DNA of 64,000 bases. Source: Ambrosia x helenae. Taxonomy: Eukaryota; Streptophyta; Magnoliopsida; Asterales; Asteraceae. Of this stretch, positions 33,626 through 45,267 are shown in pieces (position 1 is the first letter of the stretch; each line of letters begins with the position of its first letter). The translations under genes and the position numbers were made by a program. Under the pieces are notes generated by a model. The model was given only the letters and a program-made list of their open reading frames with translations, did not search any database and had not been told where the DNA came from. The stretch spans positions 496,001 through 560,000 of the forward strand of contig CM061231.1 in assembly GCA_030844895.1 (NCBI GenBank). Direction: 5' to 3'.

Positions 33626-36600
33626 CTATTTGCTTAATTCCTTTTCTAGCTCATCAAATTCCCAGTCACCTATTTCGTCCTCCGTGTACTCGCGGTTAAC
33701 TGTACCAAATTCAGACTCCAGTGTTGCCAGTTCCGCTTCCGTGTCCTGACTCTGACCCGGATCACCTTTTTCAGTAGGTGACTTCACCTGCAACTCATTT
33801 GCCTGGCTCTGGGTCTGAGATATGTCTGCAGTTTTTGGCTTTGGATGTGATTGACTTTCTACTGGTTTGGTGCTTGTTTCCGCAACCGGCTCTTCTTCTT
33901 GCTCAGGATTCTCGATTTCTAGATTTGGCCTTTCGATTGCATCAAACTTTACTCTCAACTTTTCAATGTTTTCAAAAAGTTCTTTGATTCTTGCATCTTC
34001 TTTCCTGTATGAAGATCATACAAATATTTTAATTTCAAGAAGTATGACCAATCGTACCCAAGCAGATTGGCAGATTTTAGTACCTGCCATTTTCCCCACG
34101 TTGAGCATAGAACTGCTCTTTCATGTTATCCACCACACTGAAGGTTGTAATGATCTGCAATAATATGATTCGGTACAAAATAAGTCAAACGTTCTACTTT
34201 TGTTTTCATTTTTTCATAAGATCTCGTATAGAAAAGAGCAAGTGTTACTAGGGGTGTTCAACTGTTCATAAGCCATTGAAACCGCTGTCCAAACAAAAGT
34301 GAGCTAGTTCGGCTGGTTCAAGATTTATATGGTTTGTTTTAGTGGGGGGTTGGTTAACCTTTTTATTTTTATTTTGGAATATGTAGTTATACATATGTAA
34401 TATATTTATTAATCATCTTTATTATTTTAAGATTTTAAATACAAAGTCCAGATATTAAAAAGATTGGTTTAAATCGCCAAAGTTAAACCATCAAATCACT
34501 AAAACTGACAGGTCCAGCCAACCCAACCAACCCGGTCGATTTAGTTTGTTAGCCATTCCCTGAAACCATAGTTAGCGATTGGCCAACCAGACCGTGAACA
34601 CCCCTAACTACTACCTTTGCTTCATAGTCCAGATATTCCTCCTCAAGATGTTTTCGAGAATTTATCATCTTGGAATCTTCTTTATCCACATTGGACGGTG
34701 GATCTGGCCTGTATTGTGAGATAAATATTTTAATGAAATTTATCACACATAAGAAAAAGTAATTACAGTGCAGGCATGTATAGTATACCCTTCACTTAAG
34801 CTCTTCAAGCTGTCAACGTATTTCTCAATACGTTCAACAGAGGGATTCAATCCTTCCTGTGTACAAGATAAAACAATAATAAACACCAAAAAGTGAAAAA
34901 CAACACATAGTCATGACAAAGAATTTTTCGAACATAACATATACCTCATAAGACGAAAGCAGTTTGGTGACCAAGTTCACAAAATAGCTCTCGTGTTTTT
35001 CCAACTCATCACTTAAAGAAAAGTTAAATCAGAAATTAATCACAGAAATACAAAATATTTGAAGGAGTAAACCACGCATGTGTAACATTTTAAAGCTTTA
35101 AAACATACCTGACTTGTTTCTCCATCGTCTCTGTATTAGCACGCTGAAGAACCCAGGCGTCTTCTAGAAAATTGACCCAAGTATTCATGACATTCACTTC
35201 TTTCTTACAAGAGTCAATGGATTGTACTAGCTCTTCTTCCTATAAATAAATATTATTAGAGAATGCAGTGGGGATGAGCTCGGGACGGTATCGGTATCAA
35301 CAGATATTAGTTATACTGCAAAATAAAAATTATTTATCCTAAACTGAATAGAAGTGGAAATTTTAAAATAGTTCAACGTAAACGATATTAAATACTCTTT
35401 TAGTGGTGACATACTAATTTCCCTCCTAGGTTTACATCCAGCATCCACTGGTTTCTACTTAATCCCTTGAATGCCACCTGCCCAGCCTAAGCTGGCCCAC
35501 AGGTGGGTGTCGGTGGGGCCCATGAATTTTCCCTAACGGGTTCTCATGGTTACCAAAAAAAAAATACAAATGAGAAAAACCTTTGTTTTCAAGTGTGCAA
35601 CAAGTTGATCATTAGCTTCATAAAATTGATCCCTCTCTTCCCTAATATTCTGAAGCCGTCCATTGGCAGCCGTCAATGAGATGTTCACCTAAAACATAAA
35701 TCCCAGTTATTAGCACATTTGTAAGAAGGGATGGAGAAAGTTCAAGTAAAACGAGCATTTTCGTCAAATAACAAATTATTATTTTTCAAAGAACATAAGG
35801 AGATAAATAAAATGAAAAAGAAAAGAAACTAAAAAAGTTAGCAACCGAATGGAATCTTGCATATCAATATATGATATATCAGACTGATTATTAATTTATT
35901 ATAAATATATGTTTAGTCAACTAGAAGAAAGAGAAGATCAGATGGCACATACCCTTTTTAATTCAGCTTCAAGATCATTTCTCTGCTTCTCAAGGGCTGC
36001 AACCTCAGCAGCCAATTCCTACAAGAAAAACAAGAGATAGAGACACGTGTTTATAAATATCTTCTGCGTTCATCTAGCATGCTTAAGAAAAATAGCCCTT
36101 CCACCCCACCACAGATCATAAGGCTTGGAACAACTCATAATAAAGTAAATACGCACACTTCATTGAATAAATGAACATTTGTATGTGAGTGTATTCACGT
36201 GCGCGAGTGATGAACAAATCAGCCTGTTATTCAGCTAGTGTTTCCTTAACTGCGAAACAAACTAATAAAAGCTAGTTACGCTTGGTTCAAACAAGCACAC
36301 CCGCTCCTAAGCGCAAGGTGACATCAGGCGCAAGGGTCATTGCTCCAGCTTACACAAGGCACGAGGTTTACAGGAAGCGCAGGTGAGGCACGCTTTTTGG
36401 GGAACAAATTGGCATAAGGCAACCTTGAGGTGAGCGCCTCATGTACATGACACATTTCTGTGCAGCGGGATGTTGTACAACGCTTATTAGATTGTACATG
36501 TAGATAATTTGTATTTTAAAACATATATAAAGATTATTTGTGTCTAAATATTGGGTAAATGCTAAAAACCTATAGAAAATATATAACAAATTGTGCCTCG

Positions 36601-39600
36601 TGTACGAAAAGCGGTGTGCTTTTGCGCTTGGTGCTTCGTGCCTCCGTCTTAGACCCTATCGCTTTTGTGCGTCTCGTGCTTTTTTAAAACCAAGAGTTGC
36701 TACACCTAGATCTATAAAAACAACTCATGTTCCAGACTTCCAGTGTTCCACTTTAGACGTGAAAAGGTGGAGAATTGGGAGTAACATATTTGATTCCTTG
36801 AGATTTGGGCACTAATAAGCAAATTTAGTTGTAGTCTAAGCCATATGAAAAATACCTTCTCTATTTCCCCAACTTCACTTGCTTTAGACACACGGAAATT
36901 CAAAGCTTCCTCTTTCTGAACTCTGCCAGAAGTTATAAAATATAAGACAAAACATAAATTGGCATACTACATTTTTGCCCTCTTCAAATGCACTTTGTAC
37001 ATCAACAAAGCATTTGGAAAAACAATAATAGCCCCAAAGCATATAAACATAAAAATTTACATATATAAAATACATGTAGCATGTATATATACCTGTTTTC
37101 AGAAATTTGCTTCTCAGCTTTTGTAGAGGAGCTAACAAGAGACTCAGACAACGCTTTCAGCTTATCTACCTGTTGGAAGCCAAAGACAACACAACACTAT
37201 TAGCCATCAAACTTTTTAAGCATTACTTTTTTTAAAGGAAAAGAAATCATATAGTAAATATAATTAACAAATTAACCTAGCATGAAGGTGAACCAGGGGG
37301 AGCTTAACAAATGTGTGTTTGAAGCAAACATATAACTGTTAGGTTTCAAGCTTTACTTACACAATTATACAAATAAATGGCAAACACATAGTACAACTAG
37401 CCAATAAAATTATGCTCCAAGTTCCAACTAATATCATAGCCAGAAATTTATATTACTTGAATGACGAGGGAATGAAAGATAAATAACTATTTCTCTAGTG
37501 TTTTAGATAAACCTGATGAGATTAAACTTGAAGCATAACAGTTGAAAATGTCACACCATGGGGTGAAACTGTGCTCAATTTCAAAGACTATCACTGGATA
37601 ACAATTATGAAAGATGTTTCTCAGTTTCTGATGATAAATTTTCTGTTGGTGCTACACAAAATTTTATGTTAAACATTGTCCTGACTCCTAAAGATATTGT
37701 TAGCACTTTCGCATCATTAAATAGCATTAATATTTTTGAAACCGAGGGAGCCGAACCTAAAAAGGGAACATTACAACAAAACATTCATCTATCATTGTTG
37801 GTATTAGACAGAAGGTTGTCCCGTTGCCCGTTTTCCTTACCTAATCTTCAGTTTAAATAACTTTCAGGGTCCACAAGCCCCCTTAATGTGCTCTATTTTG
37901 CACTGTTCTCCCTCATAATAAAGTATTGCTTTAAAGCATCATATCTCTGAGTAAACTTCAGAATAAAGCATCAGTTGATATTTGTAAGTTGAAGATTTTA
38001 CTGAAATAATGATCTGTAACAGGTATAACGTTTCAAAGAAAAAGCTACCTTTTGAGCATGGATCTCAGGAGTTTCTCCACCATAAAGCATCTTCTTTTTC
38101 AGTAGAAGCCCTTCTAGTTTAGAACATGCTCGAATATGGGCCAGCGCCTTCTTGAGAGCCTACTGTGAAAACATAACAATTAGATTACAGTGTATAGATC
38201 CTGGCATCCTGCTAATGTAATCATATCATTTGCATCATAGTAGTTAAAGACACCAAATGTATGTACGCAGCAAAACCACCTTGCGTGGCGCAGAGACACT
38301 TTGGTAAAAAAAACAAAAAAGAACCCGGCCTGAATGGCAAAACCTGTCGTAACCGACCTAGAGGAGTTTCAAACAGTCTGAAACAGCTAAAAACAGCCTG
38401 GAACCAGTCTAAAACAGCTAAAAAATGGCCTGGAATGCACGTGTTTCTTGCTTTTCTCAGTGATGCGCTTTTGAAGCCCTTTGTGCCTAGGCAACAGGCT
38501 TACCCTTTGCGCCTTGAGCCTTTAACTACCTAGATTTGCATCGGCTATAACTATATACTATGAGATTACAAGTGGTCAAAACTCTGAAAGCAAGGTTCAC
38601 CTCTTTTGTAGCAATGGTTTCTTCTTTGGATCCTTTTTCATACCCATCGCCAATAATCTCCCCAGATGAGTCCAATCCCTCAAGCTTTTCCTTGAGCACA
38701 AAGGCTTCAACCTCTATTCTGTGAATATAACTCACCTTACGTTACTAGAGCTTCAGAATACAATTATAGCAAACGTTGAAATATTGAAATCAGCTTGATC
38801 ATATGCACATGTTCAGTTCAGATGCAAGTATGTAAATCTGCAGCTGAGAAAACAAAACATTTTGACTTATTACCTTTTAAGCTCTGCGCTGACTTTTAAA
38901 CTAGTGATGGCAGCTTGTGCAAACTGTAGCAACTCATCACGCTTTACCAAGAAGCAAAAACAAAAAAGTTTAAAACGGCACTTAAGAGATAGTAATAGCT
39001 GATAAAAGTTCTGAATTTCACAATAGTTTCAAGTAGTACCAAAACTTCATTTTCATAGCCTGAAAAGGCTTTTGCCATATCCTGGATGCTGCTGACTATG
39101 GCATTATGTACTTCTTTTCCTCCAGTAAGGCAGCAACTGAAAACATGAGAATAATGATCTAGGTTATTCAGGTGATATAAAGATAGAAGCTCATATAAAA
39201 TATGTACAACAAAGCGCACCCGAAAAATTCCATAAGCAGAGAAACCTCCTCCTCGCTTGGTGGTACAAGAATCTATTAAGGGGGGAAAATAGATGTTGAA
39301 ATTTTTAGCAGAATACAAATGTGATGTATGTTAATATTATAAACTTCATTAACAGTCATGAGAAGCATGTAATCTAAATCTTATTGATCCACATCCTATG
39401 ACCAATTGCAATCTTTCTTTTAGTTCATGCGGAAGGTAAACAGATGTTAGACACATCAAAAAAATGCTGCAGTATCTACATGTGCATTTCAAGAAAAAAA
39501 AAAAAAAGCAATAAAATCTTATAAACTCTTCTTACCATAGATATTGCAATGCCCTCCAACGCTTGACTATAGAGAAAAACATCATGGAAATTCACTGGAT

Positions 39601-40896
39601 CTCTCACCATATCAGAGTCATAGTACAACACCTGTCATGATTGCTGAGAATTAGCACAAGAAAATGAAGTGCCCTTTTACACTTACTGCACCCAGATATC
39701 CACATTCCACAAATGAAGATGAAGCATAGCATAGGTGGAAACTTCTAACACGACACTAACCTAACACGAAATTTGTGGGTTTGGGTTTAATCATGGGTCA
39801 AGTTTCATGTTGATCCCACAGGCACGTTTAGCTAAATAGGTTGTGTTCGTGTCAACCCAGCGGGTTCACAAGTTGACTTGTTTAAACATTTTTTTTAGTT
39901 TTATTTTTAAATGTGTTCTATACATTCTATATAAAAACTTAAACTACGTGGGTATTAATTGTTACACCACATGTAAAACTTTAAAAATTAATTGGCATAG
40001 TTTAATCGAATGCATACAAAAAGTGAATTTACTCACCAGAGATGGCTTTTTCATATTGTCGTTTAGTTCTTCAGAAGGAAGATGCGGTTCATTATTCTTG
40101 TCATCATCTTCAGAAGAACCTCCTGACAGTTTCGCAGTTTCTTTAAGAGCAGCAAGCCATCTTCTCATCAAGTATATCCTTTCGGGACCTCTGGCAGAAA
40201 TAGATGCTTCTTCCAATCTTCTTACCGTCTGCTTAAAGCTTTTGAAACTTCGAGCCCCCTGTCACGTTTAGCTTCATCAAAAGATTGAAAGAAACAACAA
40301 ATAGATGGACCAACAAAATTTCAGCAAGCAATAGAACAACAATTTAAAATAGCAACTAGTAAATGAAACATCATTATAATTTATATACCACAAATAAACC
40401 CAAATGAAACTCAACGGGTACATCCAATCATTTTCAGACTGATAATCAAATTCCAATTCATCAACTTTTTTAAGGCAAGCAACACAGTAAAAAAGCAAAT
40501 ATCCTCTTCCTCTAACCAGACACGTATCATATGGTCGTGGAGTGGTTATAGTACCCGTTCCAATTAGCTGTCCAAAAGTTAACTCATTTCAGCAGCCAGA
40601 TAATCAAAACCCTAATTCCACTCAACCAACCAAACAAACACACACAACATACTCATCTCTCACATTTTAAAAAACAATAATAATGTTATTCAATCAAACA
40701 GTAAATTTAAAAAACGAAGATTAATAATTGAAATAAAGATGATTACAAGACGGTCGTGAAACATTTTGGCGCCTTCTGCAACGGCTTGACCAGCATGTTG
40801 GACAACAGTGTCGGCGTAATTCTTGACGGTTCGAGTAAGGTTGTTGTTGTTCCCGACCTCCACAGCCTTGTTGACAGCAGATCGTATCCACGACAT
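33626..40896 (-). CDS. Conserved plant coiled-coil protein, 18 exons, 680 residues
   Basis: Exon ends (minus): 40896-40747, 40258-40037, 39631-39536, 39272-39220, 39136-39040, 38941-38874, 38718-38601, 38159-38049, 37169-37093, 36922-36856, 36018-35953, 35688-35581, 35239-35109, 35011-34945, 34856-34789, 34708-34615, 34154-34084, 34004-33626. All borders are GT-AG and the sum is 2043 nt, divisible by three. The N-terminus reads MSWIRSAVNKAVEVG; exons 6-17 are heptad-like, Lys/Glu-rich helix (EVAALEKQRNDLEAELK); the acidic C-terminus ends EIGDWEFDELEKEL. No signal peptide or membrane segment is seen. I recognise it as a single-copy-type plant protein family sometimes labelled restin/CLIP-like, with no function I can name. 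It is intact. Confidence 0.85.
36280..36690. repeat. GCGCCT/GTGCCTCG-rich repeat in an intron
   Basis: Between exons 10 and 11 of the coiled-coil gene, words such as AAGCGCAAGG, GGTGAGCGCCTCATG and GTGCCTCGTG occur in roughly inverted order. Similar words recur at 38270-38520 (TTGCGTGGCGCAG, TTTGCGCCTTGAGCC). It is probably a decayed MITE-like repeat; no TSD found. Confidence 0.4.
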
Positions 40897-41109
40897 TATT
40901 GCTAAACGACGCCGTATTTGTATGTTTACGGAATGTGTGTGTTTTTGTAGTGACAGATTAACGACTATGGAATGCAGTAATGTTATGTAACGAGGTGGTC
41001 GCTGAAGTTTTGTCATAGATTTGGGGGTAGTCGAGAAAAAGTTTTATTATTTGGTCCCTCTAGTATAAGATAATTTTACTTGCTTGTGTTAATTTTATTT
41101 TGGTTTTTT

Positions 41110-41360
41110 AGACGCCATGCGCAGGAATGATCATTTGGTACTAAGTATTGTATCGGATTGATACGGTATTCGGTATAGGTTTTTTTAGAAATTCAGTATC
41201 CGTATTTTTGGTACTGATGCCATATAGAGATAAATATTCGTCAACAACATCGTACCGATACTGTACCGATAGATTCGGGAGTGGATTCGGTGTCTACTTT
41301 TCCGAAAATTGGGTATTTGTATTTTCGGTACCGATACGGAATCAATCTCATCCCTAGCGG
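41110..41360. repeat. GGTACCGATAC-rich repeat (MITE-like)
   Basis: Words TATCGGATTGATACGG, CGTACCGATACTGTACCGAT and CGGTACCGATACGGAATC sit in inverted arrangement, ending CATCCCTA. No TSD was resolved. Confidence 0.45.
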
Positions 41361-42340
41361 TTATTCGGTTCGGTTAAAAATGTTTTTAGTGGGTTTAAGA
41401 AATGTCAATTGAGATTTTATAACCCGGAACACAATTGTCACTTTCTAAACCTTAATTTCTATATGTAATTTGGTTTGATTTGATTTTAAACAGTTACGAT
41501 TTAGTTTGCTTATTAGTTTAGTCGGTTTGAAGCTAGATATTGAACATCGTGATGAATGTATGGATTTTGTCACTAATAAGTAACTTACTTGAGTTTTTAT
41601 GTTTTTATTCTTAAATTTACCCTTATATGTGATATTATTATGTTTGTAACAACATGACTTGTTAAACATGTTTTTAACATGAAACTAACAGTGTCTTTTA
41701 CTTAAAACTTAACATGTGTACATAAGCATGTTACACGACACAACACGTTTAACAAAATTAAATTTAACTTGTTCAATAACACAAATAACATGACACGTTA
41801 ACACGATTATTGACACGGAATCAAACAAATTTTGAAGACGTGACTTTAGTTTTTTTTTTTTGTAAAAGTTAATAGTACACAGACATGACCCATTAATAAA
41901 ACTACACTGTTTTAAAATTAATATATTTCATTATTAATAAATACACAAAACTGCGCCATTCTGATGAACATGTCAACATGGCATGGCGACATCTTACCCA
42001 TTTAATATGATTACTTAACCAAGTTATGTGTGTCATAAATGAGTTAGACGAGTTGGGCCCACTTAGACATGTTTTAACAACATTTTTTTTTAACTATGTT
42101 TCAAGTCATGTCTTGTTAGCCGGTCATGTCATATATAATTAGATATAAGATTACATGTTGCTGAGTCGCTGTCTTCCTCACTGACACACAAAGTGCGAAA
42201 TAAACAAATATAGCAAGTGAGACCACTATGACCCAACCTGTTTTAACGCAATCCAAACTTTACTTCTTGTAGCTACATTTGCTCGTATCGACTAGCAAAG
42301 TTGCTAAGGCTATGGGGTGTGCAGACATGAGAATGTTCAT
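41361..42340. other. Intergenic with AACACG-type repeat
   Basis: 41690-41830 is made of ACACGACACAACACG/AACATGACACG words like the hAT-type MITE at 7237-7668. The rest is AT-rich with no gene seen. Confidence 0.45.
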
Positions 42341-43016
42341 CAGGGCCGGCCCTGAAAATTCGGGTGCCCAGGCCGAGCCGGGAAATATGTGCCCCTTAGT
42401 CTTATGTCTTTTAAGCAATGTTTTCATAACCGAAGCGCACGTTGAACCGGTGTCCTTACCGGTTCCCTAGTCAGACCGGTCGAACTGGATATAGAACTGA
42501 AAGTGTCGTAATAATTATAAAAATTAATATGTTTGGCTAATTGGCTCATAAAAAAACCATCATTTCTTAAAATTCCATAATAATCTGGCCATTATTTATG
42601 TCTAGACTTCAAAAGTTTTTTAATGAAATGAATTTGACTTGAATCTGTGCATAAGCGTGAGACAATTACTGTTTTGTAGTACTACTATATATATTAAAAT
42701 TTACTGCAAAGGCTGCACAATTACTGTACCACAATACAAATCTCAAGTAACACACTTCAACTTTTTTTTTTTTAAATTTTGTCGTATCCTTCAAATATAG
42801 TTTTTTATGTATGACTCATCTTCTTCCTTATCTACTCTTCACCTTTTTGCGTTTATAACCAGTGATGTTTAAGATGAGATCTTTTTTTTGGGTTGAAAAC
42901 AGAAAGAAAATACTTGCGGAAAAAATACACTCTACACTCGTCGCCGCTCAAAGTGCCCCTTTAGAAATTGGGCCCGGGCCGGGAGTCCTCCCTACACCCC
43001 CTCAAGGCCGGCCCTG
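42341..43016. mobile_element. hAT-type element, 8-bp TSD
   Basis: The ends are CAGGGCCGGCCCTG (left) and, inverted, CAGGGCCGGCCTTG (right). An exact 8-bp TSD ATGTTCAT lies at 42333-42340 and 43017-43024. The 676-bp body has no transposase. Near both ends it carries GGGTGCCC/GGGCCCGGGCCGGG stretches. The terminus is itself a GGGCCGGCCC palindrome. Confidence 0.88.
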
Positions 43017-44474
43017 ATGTTCATGTCTCAATGCCACCTAGGATGGCTCTCATGTTCTCTTGGTTGAGACATGGCAAGGGTGTGGAGACACCACAATGTT
43101 ATGTCTCAAATTTATAAACCATCCAATAAAAACAAAAATACCTAGTGGTTCAAATCTCAAAAAAAAAAAAAAAAAAAAAAAAAAGGATTGGATCGTCCTT
43201 TATGTCCCGAGCAAGACATGGGAGACGGGGGAGGACATGGAAGGGGGGCGGTGTTTGCGCCTGGGACGGGGCAAAAAGGGGGTGGGACGGGGGGTTGGGC
43301 CGTCTGCACACACATCAACCTAATAATCAAAGCTTTCCATTTTGTTATTGATCATTTAACAACAACAAAAAAATAATCCTGCAAATTTAGTAGATTGACT
43401 TAGTATTCTCTTGTGAGCACAAGCAAAAGCAAATACCATATAACAAAAGTATGCTCATAAGCCAAGTTATCTCATTTAGTTACCTCCAACCTCTCAAGAA
43501 CAATCAGGTGTTCACAAATTTTTAACTTTCTGAATATATACTAACATTGCTCCTGCATAATTAGAGACAAATTATAATATGCAAAAAAAAAAAAAAAAAG
43601 AAAGAAAGAAAGAAAAAACATTATCAACTGTTTTGCATCTCTAAGTTGCCCATCTTCTCTATAAAACTATAGGAGCCTAAACCGAAACGCAACAAAAAGA
43701 TTGATTTGTCTGTCAGACAACCATGAAACCATGCCAGAACCCATCACAAACTAACCTACAGCCAAAATAAACATCATAAGTTTTTCACTCTTTAGCGATG
43801 TGGGACAAGACAAACACAAACTAACCTACAGAATTTGTTTAAGTTACAGCAAGAGAAATTTAATTGCACTTTATGTATCTGCTCAATTTATTTTTCTATT
43901 TCAAGTTTGTATATATAATAATAAAACTGATTTCAAATAAGAAAATGTGTGTCCTTTAAACAGCTAATATATATGAACGAAGGTTGAGGTATGTTCCATA
44001 GGATTCGATTATCAAGTGACAGACTCGTTCAAGTTTGTTCAAGATTCAATAGTTTAAAATATTATTCAATAGTTAAAAATAACACATTTAAAATAAGTTC
44101 AACCTAATACATTACAAGCTAAATTCAAGTTCAAACAAATAGAAAATAAGTCTCAAATTTCAATGGAATACAGTATAAGTTTATCAACATACGAATTAAC
44201 CCTCTAAATATGCAATATATGTCTGATTAAACTCCTAAATACTGACCTCTTTAAAATCAAAGCAGTACTGAGTTTGATAACTTGAGTACTTCGACAATTA
44301 TCATTATGCTATGATTTATTTAAATAACTTGATTCACTATAACTTCAATGCAAAGCACACAATCTTCATGTTACTATTACCAAATATTAAATATGTAACA
44401 TGTTCTCCATCTTTTTAAACATTTTTATAGTATATTATATGTATATAAAAAATATATATATTAAAAATTAGAAT
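43017..44474. other. Intergenic, homopolymers, nothing recognised
   Basis: Includes poly-A runs at 43160-43184 and 43580-43598 and a short G-rich patch (43200-43310) with open frames in several registers, which I take as compositional. The poly-A at 43160 may end a short retroelement, but no tRNA-like head was found. Confidence 0.4.
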
Positions 44475-44580
44475 TATCCGAGCCAAACCGAGCCAGCTCG
44501 GCTTGTTACGAACCGAGTCGAGCTTGGCTCACTTTCTAACCGACCGAGCTCCGAGCCACGAGCTTTTTGGACAGCCCTAC
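44475..44580. repeat. GAGCTCG-family repeat, short copy
   Basis: Words CGAGCCAGCTCGGCTTG, GAGTCGAGCTTGGCTC and GAGCTTTTTGGACAGCCCTA relate it to the repeats at 5.9 and 26.0 kb. Confidence 0.5.
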
Positions 44581-44803
44581 TTGAATCCAAAGTTCAAAAC
44601 TTTAACTACTTAAGTCCGTAGCTGGAAAGTAACTAACCTATTAAGTCCAAATTTCTAACTCCGGTACCATCTTCTACCTCCTACACCACCACCACCACAC
44701 CACACTTTGCACCACTGTACCAGCCCAATTCATCCCAGATCCCTCCTGTTACAAAACCTTTCCCAATTCATCCCACCTACTGAATAATAATAATAATACT
44801 TAC

Positions 44804-44980
44804 AGTAGTGATATTAGGATGTTAAAGACGAAAGAGCAACACAACCTCAGAAGTAAATTGTTTCTCCAACATTAATGGCAACTCTCCATCTTCTTCCGGT
44901 TGACTAACAAGTTTAATCGCAACATCTTTGGATTTATAAACTCCTCTATAAACCTTACTATGTCTTCCACTAGTCCCTAG
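44804..44980 (-). pseudogene. Isolated exon of a Raf-like protein kinase, with a stop
   Basis: Between an AG acceptor (44981-44982) and a GTAAGT donor (44798-44803) the translation gives LGTSGRHSKVYRGVYKSKDV and then AIKLVSQPEEDGELP. This has the glycine-loop remnant, the VAIK lysine and the region before helix C of plant Raf-like/STY-HT1-type kinases. Near the end, HPNI follows an in-frame TAA (44822-44824) that replaces a usual basic codon. No neighbouring kinase exons were found in 44.5-45.3 kb, and LTR1 starts 290 bp away. It is probably a gene fragment left by transposon activity. Confidence 0.65.
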
Positions 44981-45267
44981 CTACCAAATTGAAAACTTAA
45001 AATGCCGGATTAATAAACCCAAATCGACACCTTAGTCCCTGGCTACCAAATAAGTGTTGCACGGGGTTAGAGATGTGGTGGTGTGGTGGTCTGTTAACTG
45101 TGGTGGTCAATCGACCGCCTCTGTTCCCCCCTCACAGTTAAATGAAAAAAAAGGAAGTAGAGTTGTTGAGGCAAAGGTAGATCTGGTTGAGAAAGTAGAG
45201 GTTGTGGAGGCAAACGACGTCGTCGAGTTGTGGGACAAGAAATTTTAAACCAATCCATTTTTATATA

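Noticed and set aside
43060..43376. Three overlapping plus frames after a poly-A run
   Set aside because: They overlap in different registers across a Lys run and a G-rich patch, a compositional effect.
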